From positions 1-64,000 of the forward strand of contig JAHBXK010000011.1 in NCBI GenBank assembly GCA_019636535.1: 64,000 nt of DNA, given 5' to 3'. The number at the start of each line of letters is the position of its first letter. The first letter of the stretch is position 1. Positions 44,129 through 53,200 of the stretch are shown here, in pieces. Both the position numbers and the translations under genes were made by a program. The DNA comes from Phycisphaeraceae bacterium (GTDB taxonomy: Bacteria; Planctomycetota; Phycisphaerae; Phycisphaerales; UBA1924). A model generated the notes under the pieces. That model was not told the origin of the DNA. It did not search any database and saw nothing but the letters and a program-made list of their open reading frames with translations.

Positions 44129-45181
44129 TCACACCCACACCAGATCGATCACCCCCGCCAGACCCAGCACGCACGACACCACGCCGTTCACCGTGAAGAA
44201 CGCCATGTGCAGCCCCGCTCTGCCGCGTGCCGCCAGTATCACGTGCTCGGTGATCAACAGCACCCCGACGATGCCGATCGCCGCGTCGAACAGCGAGCCC
44301 AGCCGCCAATCGCCCGCGCCGGCGAGAATGAGGCAGACGAACGCACCGGCGTGCAGCCCCCGGCTCACCCACATCGCCCGCTCCGGCCCCAGTTTCGCCG
44401 GGAGCGATTGCAATCCGCGCGCGCGATCAAACTCCTCGTCCTGCAGCGCGTAGATCACGTCGAACCCCGCCACCCACAACATCACCATCGCCGACAGCAG
44501 CACGATCACCGCCCCGGCCCCGTGTCCCTCGTAATCCACCCGCCCGAGCAACGACCACTCGAGAAGCGACTCGGGCCGGATGGCGATCGCCGCGGCAAGG
44601 GGGCTGGCCGCCAGCGCCCCACCAAGGAACAAGTGGCACAACCACGTGAACCGCTTCGTGTACGAGTAGAGCCCGATCCAAACCAACACGGGCACGCTGA
44701 GGATCAGCGGCCACCAGTTCGAGAACGCGACGCCGAACATCGCGCACACCGCAACAAACGAGAGTGCGCACATCGCCGCGATCAGCCGCGCTGAACCGAC
44801 CGCCAGCGCCCCCGACGCCACCGCCCGCCGCTCCGTCCTCGGGTTCTGGGCGTCGAAGCCCCGGTCAGCGATCCGGTTCACGAGCATGGCCCACGTGCGC
44901 GCCAGCACCATGCAGACCACGACCAGCGCCAACTGAACCCCGAACCGTGCCCACCCGCCGATCGCGCCTCCGGCCCCGCCGCCGCCCTCAACCACGACCG
45001 GCCGCGCGATGAACGCCGCGAGGACCGCGAACGGCAGGGCAAAGACGCTGTGCGCGATCTTGATGTCGGCCAGCGCCAAGGACAGCGACCGCCGCCAGCC
45101 GTGCCCCCTCCCCTCGGCCGCGCCGGTCTCCCGCGCTCCCCCCCCCGCTCCACCAGTTGAACTCGCCTCGGTTGTGCTCAT
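44129..45181 (-). CDS. ubiA: UbiA-family prenyltransferase
   Basis: A 350-residue integral membrane prenyltransferase that attaches a polyprenyl chain to an aromatic acid in quinone synthesis. Both Asp-rich motifs are present: NRIADRGFDAQNPRTERRAV (first, NxxxDxxxD) and YALQDEEFDRARGLQSLPAKLG (second). The helix pattern DIKIAHSVFALPFAVLAAFI at the start is typical of the UbiA/MqnP group, which acts on 4-hydroxybenzoate or on the futalosine-pathway intermediate; the sequence alone does not decide between them. The N-terminal 35 residues are a Gly/Ala-rich extension. The start is ATG 45181; a TAGCCT box lies nine bases before it. ubiX lies 15 kb away in the same window. Confidence 0.88.
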   Translation of the reverse strand: MSTTEASSTGGAGGGARETGAAEGRGHGWRRSLSLALADIKIAHSVFALPFAVLAAFIARPVVVEGGGGAGGAIGGWARFGVQLALVVVCMVLARTWAMLVNRIADRGFDAQNPRTERRAVASGALAVGSARLIAAMCALSFVAVCAMFGVAFSNWWPLILSVPVLVWIGLYSYTKRFTWLCHLFLGGALAASPLAAAIAIRPESLLEWSLLGRVDYEGHGAGAVIVLLSAMVMLWVAGFDVIYALQDEEFDRARGLQSLPAKLGPERAMWVSRGLHAGAFVCLILAGAGDWRLGSLFDAAIGIVGVLLITEHVILAARGRAGLHMAFFTVNGVVSCVLGLAGVIDLVWV

Positions 45182-45620
45182 TGACCCATCAGGCTATCCG
45201 CGCCGGAGACGCCCATCGCCCGACCGTCGATTGATGATCGACACATGACCGGCCTCCTCGGCCTGATTTCGAGCCCTATCTGTCCGGCCCCGACAGGTTC
45301 TGTTTGGTTCCGACCCCGCGACAAACTCCACGCTCCTCTATCCGACCAACCCCCCTCCCCCCTGCCCCCCACCACCAACCCCGCACGGATGTGCCCGATC
45401 GCGAAGAACCTGTGCAGAACTTCTGCAAACGTCTTGCATCACGCCCCGCGATTCTGTACTCTCGAACAACTCGGATCGACCCTGCCATGACGCGGATCGC
45501 CCGGACTTTCAGCACATCACCATCGTGGTGATGCGCGCAACGCCGAGGCGAACATCGGCGACAGGCGGCCGCGTCGATCGAAACCCGTTCGTCCGCGCCC
45601 TCTCTCGGGACAATTCAAAC
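45182..45620 (+). other. 439-bp spacer holding a promoter and a leader hairpin
   Basis: No gene is supported. It carries a promoter at 45434-45462 and, in the leader of the downstream membrane gene, a perfect hairpin CATCACCA-TCG-TGGTGATG (45515-45533). The stretch 45340-45380 is C-rich. Confidence 0.5.
45434..45462 (+). promoter_or_regulatory. Sigma70-type promoter
   Basis: -35 TTGCAT (45434-45439), exactly 17 bases, -10 TACTCT (45457-45462) preceded by TG. Transcription would start near 45469 and run about 150 bases, through the hairpin at 45515, to the ATG at 45621. Confidence 0.5.
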
Positions 45621-46289
45621 ATGAACGCGTTGATCCGGGGCATCGTCGGCGCAGGGATCGGCGGGATCGTCGGCGCAGCGGTCTGGGCCGCCATCTCCTA
45701 CTTCACCAACTTCGAGATCGGCTGGATCGCCGTCGGCGTCGGGTTCCTCTGCGGCCTGGGCATGGCCGTGGGCTCACAGGGCGCCACCGGTCACCTCGGC
45801 GGCATCGTCGCGGCGGTCATCGCGCTCGCGTCGATCGCTGCCGGCAAGTACGCGTCGGTTCACTTCGCCGCCGAGGACATCCTTCAACAGGTGCGCAGCA
45901 AGCAGTTCGACTTCTCGCTCGACGACGCCCGCATCTACATGTGCGATCAGTTGTGCGAAGAGGCGGAGTCACAGGGCCGCACGCTCCGCTGGCCTGCGGG
46001 CTACAGCGTCGAGAACGCCGAGGAGCAGTCGCACTACCCGCCCGAGATCTGGAAGGACATGGAATCGCGCTGGAGCCGCATGAGCGCGGACGATCGCGAG
46101 AACTACCGTGCCGCCACGCAAGCCAGCCTCAGCGCCATGTTCGATGAGAGTATCGAGGCCTTCGGCAGTCAGGCGAAGATGGAGGGGTTCTTCGCCTCTT
46201 TCGATCTGTTCGATCTGCTCTGGGCGGCGCTGGCGATCGGCGCGGCCTTCAAGGTTGGCTCTTCCGACGGCACGCCGGATGGTGATTGA
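45621..46289 (+). CDS. Hypothetical multi-pass membrane protein
   Basis: 222 residues. Three Gly/Ala-rich helices lie in the first 100 residues (IVGAGIGGIVGAAVWAAISY; IAVGVGFLCGLGMAVGSQGA; IVAAVIALASIAAGKYASVH). A soluble charged domain follows (about 95-195, with Cys and Trp, including MCDQLCEEAESQG). A last hydrophobic helix is near the end (LFDLLWAALAIGAAFKV). ATG 45621 precedes the first helix; the open frame reaches back to 45525 but those residues look non-coding. CGGGA 10-14 bases upstream is a weak ribosome site. It is convergent with the glycosyltransferase gene with only 6 bp between stops. No family recognised. Confidence 0.68.
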   Translation: MNALIRGIVGAGIGGIVGAAVWAAISYFTNFEIGWIAVGVGFLCGLGMAVGSQGATGHLGGIVAAVIALASIAAGKYASVHFAAEDILQQVRSKQFDFSLDDARIYMCDQLCEEAESQGRTLRWPAGYSVENAEEQSHYPPEIWKDMESRWSRMSADDRENYRAATQASLSAMFDESIEAFGSQAKMEGFFASFDLFDLLWAALAIGAAFKVGSSDGTPDGD

Positions 46290-46295
46290 GCGCGG

Positions 46296-47642
46296 CTACT
46301 TCACCACCCCCCGCTCCATCACGTCCACGTACCGGCCCATCAGCGACTTCTTGCTCAACTCCCCGGCGATCAGCCCCGCCGCGCGTTGACCCATCGCCCG
46401 CAAGTCGGACCCCGGCGTCGACAGCATCTGGCGGATCGCACGCTCCGCACCGTTCACGTCGCCGTGCGAGACGTGCCATCCCACGCGGTGATTCTCGATC
46501 AGGTCGCTCACGTGGCTCGGTTTCGGGCCGAGCAGCAACACCGGCCGGCTCATCGACATCGCCCCGTACACCTTGCACGGGTGCACGATCCCCACAACAT
46601 CATCGCCCACCGACACCACGTGCACGTCCGCCGCGCTCAGTGAATACCGGATCTTCTCCAGCGGCTGATACGGCAGACTCACGATGTTCACGCGCTTCCC
46701 GTCCGCACGCTGCCGCGCCAGCCGGTCCTCCACTTCCTTCTTCCCGCCACCACCACCGATGAACATGAACACGACGCGATCATCATCGCGAAACCGCTCC
46801 GCCGCGTCCAGCACCGTCGCGATCGGGTTCGCCGGCGAGTGATTGCCCGAATACATGATCACGAACCGACCGCTGCCCGGGAGCGCACCGCTCGCACCCG
46901 CCGCGGGCAGGTACGCCCCGCCCAGCGCGTGCTCGCGCCGAAAGTCGTTCTCCTCGTGCGGCAGGTCCACCACCCCGTCCTCGTGCGGCCACGGCGGCAT
47001 GACGTGCGCCTTGGCCGTCACGTCCACCTTCTTGTTCACACGCTCGAGCATGAAGCGGTCCAGCACCACCACGTCGCCGGCACGCCTCAGGATCATCCGA
47101 TTGAAGAAGTCGAACACCCGCGCCGAAATCGACTTCGGCCCGATCTTCCCCATCGCGATCATCTGATCCGGGTTCAGATCCATCAGCCAGTACTTCACCG
47201 GCACGCCCTTGATCCGACTTAAGATCGCTCCCGCTGCGCCGCAGAACGGCGGCGACGTGCTCACCATGATCCCGCGCACGTTCTTCACAAACAACGCATG
47301 CAGAATCGCCTGCTTGATGAACAGCCACTGCGCGATCAGCCGCACCGCGATCGAACTCTTCCCGAAACTCGAGAAGGGCAACCGCCTGACCTCGACTCCG
47401 TTCAGCACCTCGCGCTTCGGATACTTTTTGCTCGGGTCGTCGTACCCGTTCGCCGCGGCGAACACGACCACTCGCCACCCTCGCCTCGCGAGTTCGCCCG
47501 CGGCGTCGGCTACATGCTGCCCCACGCTCGCCGGGTCGGGCACGTACACCTGCGAGATGATCAGGTAGGTTGGCCGGTCCGAACCGTCACCGCTCGATGC
47601 GGGCACGGACGGCGGGGGGTTGGAGGGTGCGGAGTGGTTCAC
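46296..47642 (-). CDS. WcaI-like GT4 glycosyltransferase
   Basis: A 448-residue GT-B fold glycosyltransferase of the GT4 group, close in layout to WcaI of colanic acid synthesis. N-terminal Rossmann domain: LIISQVYVPDPASVGQHVAD then ELARRGWRVVVFAAANGYDD. The linker VKYWLMDLNPDQMIAMGKIG follows. The C-terminal domain carries FVIMYSGNHSPANPIATVLD, VVFMFIGGGGGKKEVE and the nucleotide-sugar loop ADVHVVSVGDDVVGIVHPCK (the Pro-x-K-x-Y of this group) with VYGAMSMSRPVLLLGP. The start is GTG 47642; no clear ribosome site. It probably builds an extracellular or capsular polysaccharide, in keeping with the CapD-like gene 3 kb away. Divergent from surE (97 bp). Confidence 0.86.
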   Translation of the reverse strand: MNHSAPSNPPPSVPASSGDGSDRPTYLIISQVYVPDPASVGQHVADAAGELARRGWRVVVFAAANGYDDPSKKYPKREVLNGVEVRRLPFSSFGKSSIAVRLIAQWLFIKQAILHALFVKNVRGIMVSTSPPFCGAAGAILSRIKGVPVKYWLMDLNPDQMIAMGKIGPKSISARVFDFFNRMILRRAGDVVVLDRFMLERVNKKVDVTAKAHVMPPWPHEDGVVDLPHEENDFRREHALGGAYLPAAGASGALPGSGRFVIMYSGNHSPANPIATVLDAAERFRDDDRVVFMFIGGGGGKKEVEDRLARQRADGKRVNIVSLPYQPLEKIRYSLSAADVHVVSVGDDVVGIVHPCKVYGAMSMSRPVLLLGPKPSHVSDLIENHRVGWHVSHGDVNGAERAIRQMLSTPGSDLRAMGQRAAGLIAGELSKKSLMGRYVDVMERGVVK

Positions 47643-47722
47643 GGGATCTGATCATCGGCGCGCCAAGGCCCCGGCGTCGACGCTCAGGTCCGATCATCTC
47701 GGACTTTCCTCCCGATCCCCCC

Positions 47723-47728
47723 TAATCT
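47723..47728 (+). promoter_or_regulatory. Candidate -10 box (TAATCT) for surE
   Basis: TAATCT, a 5/6 match to TATAAT, ends 11 bases before the surE ATG at 47740. The leader would be only a few bases long. Confidence 0.38.
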
Positions 47729-47739
47729 CCGCCAAGATC

Positions 47740-48603
47740 ATGAACATCCTGCTCACCAACGACGACGGACTGCGAGCGCCGGGCATTCAGGCCATGTACG
47801 AAGCCCTTGTCGACGCTCACGGCGAGTGCGGCGGGCATATCCGCGGCCCGGGCGCGGGTTCGCAAGGCACCGTCTATCCCATCGCCCCCCTCACCGTCCA
47901 GAGCGCCACCAGCCACGGCGTCACCTTCCACACGCCACTCATGACCCGCGAAGAGCGCCTCGGCTGGGCACGAGACGAAGCCATGTCCGGCGTCGCCGTC
48001 GACGGCCGACCCGCCGATTGCGTCAAACTCGCCATCGCCAACATCTGGCCCGAACGCTTCGGCGCGGGCTCGCCGCCCGACCTGGTCGTCAGCGGCATGA
48101 ACTCGGGCGCCAACGTCGGCATCAACGTCATCTACTCCGGCACCGTCGCCGCGGCGATCGAAGCCGCCTTCCTGGGCATTCCATCCATCGCCGTCAGCCT
48201 GCACATCGGGCGCAGCAAGCCCGACTTCCGCGCCGCCGCACGCGAAGCCCGCCGCGCCATCGACCTGGTCCTCCGCGACGGCCTGCCCGAGAAGCACGCC
48301 TGCCTCTCCATCAACGTCCCCGTCACCGAACTCGACGGCGACCGCCGCCCCCCGCCCCAGGGTTACCCCATCCGCGTGGCACGCATGAACACGCACGGCC
48401 TGATCGACAAGTACGAACGACGCGTCTCGCCCGCCGGCGAGGTCTACTACTGGGCCGCCGGTCACGGCCTCGACTTCCGCCACACCGAAGAGGCCACCGA
48501 CGTCGAACTGCTCATGAAGCGCAGCATCACCATCACGCCCCTGCGCTACGACCTGACCAAGAAGAGCGTGCTCGAACGCTGGCGCAAGCGGATCGAGGAT
48601 TGA
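47740..48603 (+). CDS. surE: 5'/3'-nucleotidase SurE
   Basis: A metal-dependent nucleotidase that removes phosphate from nucleoside monophosphates. The hallmark NDD is at residues 7-9 (MNILLTNDDGLRAPGIQAMY). PLTVQSATSHGVTFHTPL, SGVAVDGRPADCVKLAI and SGMNSGANVGINVIYSGTVA (metal-binding Asn) follow, then AAIEAAFLGIPSIAVSL. Length is 287 residues, near the usual 250-270 plus a C-terminal extension. The frame is open upstream to 47620, but the Met before NILLTNDDG is clearly the start. A -10-like TAATCT lies 11 bases ahead. An SLC13 permease follows on the same strand after 69 bp and may be co-transcribed. Confidence 0.93.
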   Translation: MNILLTNDDGLRAPGIQAMYEALVDAHGECGGHIRGPGAGSQGTVYPIAPLTVQSATSHGVTFHTPLMTREERLGWARDEAMSGVAVDGRPADCVKLAIANIWPERFGAGSPPDLVVSGMNSGANVGINVIYSGTVAAAIEAAFLGIPSIAVSLHIGRSKPDFRAAAREARRAIDLVLRDGLPEKHACLSINVPVTELDGDRRPPPQGYPIRVARMNTHGLIDKYERRVSPAGEVYYWAAGHGLDFRHTEEATDVELLMKRSITITPLRYDLTKKSVLERWRKRIED

Positions 48604-48672
48604 GCCGGCACCGGGCGAGCGGGCAATCACCGCCAGACCCGGGCGGGCCGGTCCGGAACCCGGAGCGTCCAT

Positions 48673-50463
48673 ATGAACTTGACAATCGCCGCGATCAGCG
48701 TGATCCTCGTCCTCACGCTCGCCGCGTTCATCTGGGGCAAGTGGAAGCCGGAGATCGTGGCGCTCGGCTCGCTCGTGCTGTGCGCCATCCTGGGCATCGT
48801 CCCGGCCGAGTCGGCATTCGTCGGCTTCGGTCACCCGGCGGTGATCACCGTCGCCGCGGTGCTCGTGATCAGCCGGGCCCTCACCGCTTCGGGTCTGGTC
48901 GACCGGCTCACGCGCCCGCTCGAACGAACCAGCCACCGCCCGGTGCTCCTGCTCACCGGGCTGATGTTAACCGTCGCGGTGCTCTCGGCATTCATCAACA
49001 ACGTCGGTGCGTTGGCCGTGCTCATGCCCGTCACGTTGCGACTGGCTCGCAATAGCGGCAAGCCCGTTTCGATGTTCCTGATGCCGCTGGCCTTCGGCTC
49101 GCTCCTGGGAGGCATGACGACACTCATCGGAACGCCGCCGAACCTCATCGTCTCGGGCTTCCGCGCAGTCGCCGCCCGCGAGAACGGCCTGACACCCGTT
49201 CCCTTTGCCTTCTTCGACTTTCTGCCCGTCGGCGGGCTGGTCGCCGTAGCGGGCATCGTCTTCATGCTCACCATCGGCTGGCGCCTCGTGCCGGTTCGCT
49301 CGTCGCGCATCAGCAGCGACGACCTGATCAAGGTGGGCAAGTACCTCACGGAAGCGACCGTCGTTGAGTCGAGCGCGGCCGCGGGCAAGTCGCTCCGAGA
49401 CATCTCGCCCAAGGGCCTTCAGGTGCTCTCAATCATCCGCGGCGAGCGACGGATCACCGCGCCCTCTCCCCACCGAACCATCCTCTCCCATGACGTGCTG
49501 GTGATGATGGGCGAGAGCGCTGCGATCGAGAAGTTTGTCAAAGAACAGAAACTCGAGCTCCTCAAACCCGAGGACGAACTCTCCGCCGAACTGCTCGAGA
49601 GCGAGGAGATCGCCCTGGCCGAGGGCGTCGTCATGCCCGACGCACGCATCGTCGGCGCCAGCGCCAAGTCCCTTCGACTCCGCGAGCGCCACGGCATCAA
49701 CCTGCTCGGCATCGCACGCGAGGGTGAGCGGCTCGATGCACGGCTCGCCGACGCACGATTCCGGCCGGGCGACGTCCTGCTCGTGCAGGGCGCTCGAGAG
49801 AGCCTCTCATCGGACCTGGCCGACTTCGGTTGTCTTCCTCTGGCCGAGCGCGACATCGGCCTCGGCAAGGCCGACACCAGCCTCCGCGCTCTGGCCATCT
49901 TTGTTGTCGCGATCATCGCCACGGTGATGGGCTGGCTCAGCGCACCCGTCGCTTTCACAGGCGCCGCGATGCTGATGGTCGTGACCGGCGTGATCGGCGT
50001 GCGACAGGCCTACGCCGCGATCGACTGGCCCGTCCTCGTGCTCCTCGGCGCGATGATCCCCGTCGGCCTGGCGATCGAATCCGCCGGCCTGGCCGCGCTC
50101 ATCGCCAAGGGCGCTCTCGCCGCCACGTCCTTCGCGCCGCTCTGGGCCATGCTCGCCATCGTCCTCGTCGCGACCATGTTCCTGTCCGATCTGGTCAACA
50201 ACGCCGCGGCCGCGGTGATGATGTGTCCCATCGCGCTCGCCGTGGCCGCCGGGCTCAACGCCTCGGCCGACCCGTTCCTGCTCGCCGTTGCGATCGGCGC
50301 CTCCTGCGCGTTCCTGACGCCCATCGGCCACCAGTCCAACCTGCTGGTCATGGGCCCCGGCGGCTACCGCTTCGGCGATTACTGGCGTCCGGGCCTCCTG
50401 CTCGAAGTCGTGATCGCGGCGGTCGCCGTCGCCGGTCTGATGGTCTTCTGGCCCGCGAAGTAG
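48673..50463 (+). CDS. SLC13/DASS-type permease with RCK-C domains
   Basis: A 596-residue transporter. The membrane half-domains carry the family motifs: SAFINNVGALAVLMPVTLRL and GGMTTLIGTPPNLIVSGFRA in the first half, and LSDLVNNAAAAVMMCPIALA and LTPIGHQSNLLVMGPGGYRF in the second. These are the paired SN(N)xxT/P-type Na+ and substrate sites of divalent anion symporters. Between them lie two RCK-C (TrkA-C) domains at about residues 215-400 (SLRDISPKGLQVLSIIRGER; VVMPDARIVGASAKSLRLRE), as in the SLC13/TrkA-C group often tied to sulfate or carboxylate uptake. The start is ATG 48673 with GGAG eight bases ahead. Substrate not determined. Confidence 0.88.
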   Translation: MNLTIAAISVILVLTLAAFIWGKWKPEIVALGSLVLCAILGIVPAESAFVGFGHPAVITVAAVLVISRALTASGLVDRLTRPLERTSHRPVLLLTGLMLTVAVLSAFINNVGALAVLMPVTLRLARNSGKPVSMFLMPLAFGSLLGGMTTLIGTPPNLIVSGFRAVAARENGLTPVPFAFFDFLPVGGLVAVAGIVFMLTIGWRLVPVRSSRISSDDLIKVGKYLTEATVVESSAAAGKSLRDISPKGLQVLSIIRGERRITAPSPHRTILSHDVLVMMGESAAIEKFVKEQKLELLKPEDELSAELLESEEIALAEGVVMPDARIVGASAKSLRLRERHGINLLGIAREGERLDARLADARFRPGDVLLVQGARESLSSDLADFGCLPLAERDIGLGKADTSLRALAIFVVAIIATVMGWLSAPVAFTGAAMLMVVTGVIGVRQAYAAIDWPVLVLLGAMIPVGLAIESAGLAALIAKGALAATSFAPLWAMLAIVLVATMFLSDLVNNAAAAVMMCPIALAVAAGLNASADPFLLAVAIGASCAFLTPIGHQSNLLVMGPGGYRFGDYWRPGLLLEVVIAAVAVAGLMVFWPAK

Positions 50464-50619
50464 CCTCCACCGGCCACAGACCGCACGTTCGACCACCGAA
50501 ACCCGCCGTTCCAGGGTCATCCGCTTCTCGCCCCGCCCTCCAACGACCGATAGAACCCCTCTGCCCGGCTCTCGCACTCAGTTCTTCCGACCCTCCGGGC
50601 CAGACGGAGTATCCGCGCC

Positions 50620-52515
50620 ATGGGCACGGCCAGCGTCCGAACACCCACACCCGTATCTATTCCCGCCGATGCCCTGCGCATTCGGCTTGACCCGGCGGTC
50701 GATCAAGACCCCCTTATTCAGGCTGCTTTCCCGCCCAAGCCTGTGCTCGTGTTGGTGGGCCATGATCGATCCAACCCGACTCACACACCCGTGCCGAGTT
50801 CCCAAGTCCGATCCGTGCTGCTGGTCGGAACCGATCGCACTTTGCGCGGGCTCGAAGCCCAAGTCGCGGGGCGTCCGGGCGTGAGCGTGGCCGGCCACAT
50901 CGCCTGCGACGCCGTCTCCGGTTCCACCCGTCCGGCAGCCTCCCACACCGACGGACGATGGTCTCTCGGGTCCATCGATGCGGCCCTCGACACCCTCCGT
51001 CCCGATGCGGCCATCGTTGCGCTACCTTCCGGCTCGGCCGCGCTCGCGGAAGCCGTCGATCGTGCCCTCGAGGCCCGCGCCATCCCCCATCGGCGTGTTC
51101 CCGCCATCGATGACATCCTCGACGACCTGCAGCGCAGCGATCGTGCAGACTCACCAAACGCCCGCGTCACCGGACCGAACCACACGCACGCAACCACACG
51201 CTCATCGCGTCCGCGTGCCTGGCGCACCGCGACAACCGCCGCACCCGCTCCCGCACACAACCAGCCGCTCTCGACCCACGCCGGCGTGCTCGTCCCGCGC
51301 GTCATCGACTATGCCACGCTGATCGGGCGGGTTCCATACGAGCCGGATCGGGCGGCGGTGGCCCGCATTCTCACCGGCAAACGCGTCCTCATCACCGGCG
51401 CCGGCGGTTCCATCGGCTCTGAACTGGCCCGCGTCGCCTGCGCGTTCGCACCCGCCGAGATCGTCCTGATGGAGCGCGCGGAGAACGCGCTCTTCGAGAT
51501 CGATCGGCAGGTCCGATCTCGCTGGCCGGGCATCCCCCGCCGCGCGGTGCTGCACGACGTCGTGGACGCCGACCGCACGACCAAACTGCTCGCCGATATG
51601 CGTCCGCACGTGGTCTTCCACGCCGCCGCACACAAGCACGTGCCGCTGATGGAGGACCATCCGGCCCACGCCGTCGTGAACAACCTCCTCGGCACCAAGG
51701 CGATCGCCGATGCCGCTGCGGCCTGCGGCGCAGAGCGCTTCGTGATGATCTCCTCCGACAAGGCCGTCAACCCGACCAGCGTCATGGGCGCCACCAAGCG
51801 CATGGCCGAGTTGTACGTCCGCTGGCTCGGCACACGCCCGGACACAAGTGCGACGCGCATGAGCATGGTCCGCTTCGGAAACGTGCTCGGCTCCGCCGCC
51901 TCCGTCCTCACGATCTGGGGAACCCAACTGGCCGAGGGCAGCCCCCTAACCGTCACCGACCCGCGCATGACGCGCTACTTCATGACCATTCCCGAGGCCG
52001 CGACGCTCGTGATCCAGTCCGCTGCGCTCGAAGCGGCTTCAACGCCCGCCGCCGACCGCGCTGTCTCCGCGGCGGGCATGTACGTTCTGGACATGGGCGA
52101 GCCGATCCGGATCCTCGACCTTGCCGGACGCTTCGCGCGCGCCCATGGCTTGGGAGTTCGTCTCGACACCCACAGCGCCGTTCGATCGGCAAAAGTCCCC
52201 GGGCGTCGTCAGATCGAGCGCGAACTCGAACGCTGGCTCGCCGACCACGCTCCCCCCCCGAACGAGCCGACCGTCGATCTCGTCTTCACGGGCATCCGTC
52301 CGGGCGAGAAACTCCACGAAGAACTCGCCTACGCCGCCGAACTGCTCCGCCCAACGGACCACCCGGGTGTGCAGGCGTGGGCCGGAGAGGAGCCGCTCGG
52401 AGACGTGCCGGCGATGGTGGCGGAGATGACCGATCTCTGCCTCAATGGGTCCCCGACTCGGGTCGTTGAGGCCATCCGGAAGCACGTTCCGGAGATGAAG
52501 CCCGCTCCGATGTGA
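50620..52515 (+). CDS. CapD/FlaA1-like nucleotide-sugar 4,6-dehydratase (soluble form)
   Basis: 631 residues. The C-terminal half (about 245-630) is an extended SDR close to CapD/WbpM/FlaA1: GKRVLITGAGGSIGSELARV (NAD loop), AAAHKHVPLMEDHPAHAVVN, the active-site stretch MISSDKAVNPTSVMGATKR (Ser, Met in place of Tyr, Lys, as in this group), MVRFGNVLGSAASV and TGIRPGEKLHEEL. It makes a 4-keto-6-deoxy sugar nucleotide for surface polysaccharide. The N-terminal half has only a CoA-binding-like Rossmann domain (about 65-165, VRSVLLVGTDRTLRGLEAQV) and lacks the four membrane helices of the long WbpM form. A Pro/Thr/Arg/Ala-rich linker (about 175-235) joins them. ATG 50620 has no clear ribosome site. 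Confidence 0.85.
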   Translation: MGTASVRTPTPVSIPADALRIRLDPAVDQDPLIQAAFPPKPVLVLVGHDRSNPTHTPVPSSQVRSVLLVGTDRTLRGLEAQVAGRPGVSVAGHIACDAVSGSTRPAASHTDGRWSLGSIDAALDTLRPDAAIVALPSGSAALAEAVDRALEARAIPHRRVPAIDDILDDLQRSDRADSPNARVTGPNHTHATTRSSRPRAWRTATTAAPAPAHNQPLSTHAGVLVPRVIDYATLIGRVPYEPDRAAVARILTGKRVLITGAGGSIGSELARVACAFAPAEIVLMERAENALFEIDRQVRSRWPGIPRRAVLHDVVDADRTTKLLADMRPHVVFHAAAHKHVPLMEDHPAHAVVNNLLGTKAIADAAAACGAERFVMISSDKAVNPTSVMGATKRMAELYVRWLGTRPDTSATRMSMVRFGNVLGSAASVLTIWGTQLAEGSPLTVTDPRMTRYFMTIPEAATLVIQSAALEAASTPAADRAVSAAGMYVLDMGEPIRILDLAGRFARAHGLGVRLDTHSAVRSAKVPGRRQIERELERWLADHAPPPNEPTVDLVFTGIRPGEKLHEELAYAAELLRPTDHPGVQAWAGEEPLGDVPAMVAEMTDLCLNGSPTRVVEAIRKHVPEMKPAPM

Positions 52516-52567
52516 TGTTTGATAGGTTAATGTTCGTGCAATCAGACCGGACCAATGCGGAAAGAGG

Positions 52568-52573
52568 TATCAT
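52568..52573 (+). promoter_or_regulatory. Candidate -10 box (TATCAT)
   Basis: TATCAT (5/6 to TATAAT) lies in the 214-bp spacer before the coiled-coil/dut pair. A leader of about 150 bases would include a small hairpin CGGG-TCTTCGAA-CCCG (52619-52634). No -35 match at 17 bases. Confidence 0.3.
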
Positions 52574-52729
52574 GTCGGTCCCGCATTTGAACACGGGTGA
52601 ACTCGCTCGGTAGCCGTCCGGGTCTTCGAACCCGATGCGTGCCGAAGTTGGTCCTGAAGCCACCCATGCAAGCACGCGGCCGTTGATGCAAGGAAGAAGG
52701 GGCAAGGGGGGGCGTCGGAGTACGAACGA

Positions 52730-53200
52730 ATGTCTAGCCGGGAGCAGGCTTTAGATCAGACGCGCCGGATGCGCGAACAGGCCGAACGGACCGTCGAAGA
52801 GTTGAAGGCCGCGCTGGCCGAGTGCGAGGCAACCCTCGCGGCGGACAAGCGCACCGACGTCGTCCGCCGCGTCAAGGGCAAATCCAGCCTCGAACAGGCG
52901 ATCGAGGACGCCCGCCGGATGGTGGAGGTCTTGAAGCGCGCTGAGGCCGAACTGCAAGCAGGCACTTCCTCTCCCATCGAAACCGAGCAGAAACCCGAGA
53001 CCGACCCCACCGCCTCCTCCGGTCCCGGCCCCTCGGCGATCGCCGAGCCGAAGTCGATCTCAACCACCCCATGGCGAGAGACTCGCGAAGACGCCGAGGA
53101 GACACCCCTCGCCGGCGTGATCGGCCCGATCTCCGTTCGTCGCGGCCTGACGGCAACCAGCCGACGCGCCGCCGTGCTCCTCGGCGGGACGCGCCCTTGA
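52730..53200 (+). CDS. Small coiled-coil protein overlapping dut
   Basis: 156 residues. The first 85 form an amphipathic coiled coil ([40 protein letters not shown]). The rest is a Pro/Ser/Thr/Glu-rich disordered tail with no motif. ATG 52730 has GGAG nine bases ahead. Its TGA overlaps the TTG start of dut by 4 bases, so the two are translationally coupled; the coupling is the best argument that this is a real gene. Function unknown. Confidence 0.62.
   Translation: MSSREQALDQTRRMREQAERTVEELKAALAECEATLAADKRTDVVRRVKGKSSLEQAIEDARRMVEVLKRAEAELQAGTSSPIETEQKPETDPTASSGPGPSAIAEPKSISTTPWRETREDAEETPLAGVIGPISVRRGLTATSRRAAVLLGGTRP

Noticed and set aside
52575-52650. tRNA-like arms (TTCGAA and TTGAAC loops) in the spacer before the dut pair
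   Set aside because: Loop sizes are wrong and no 7-bp acceptor stem or anticodon arm can be drawn on either strand.
52442-52705. 87-codon minus-strand frame with GFEDPDGYR
   Set aside because: Overlaps the end of the CapD-like gene and has no ribosome site; a likely chance frame.
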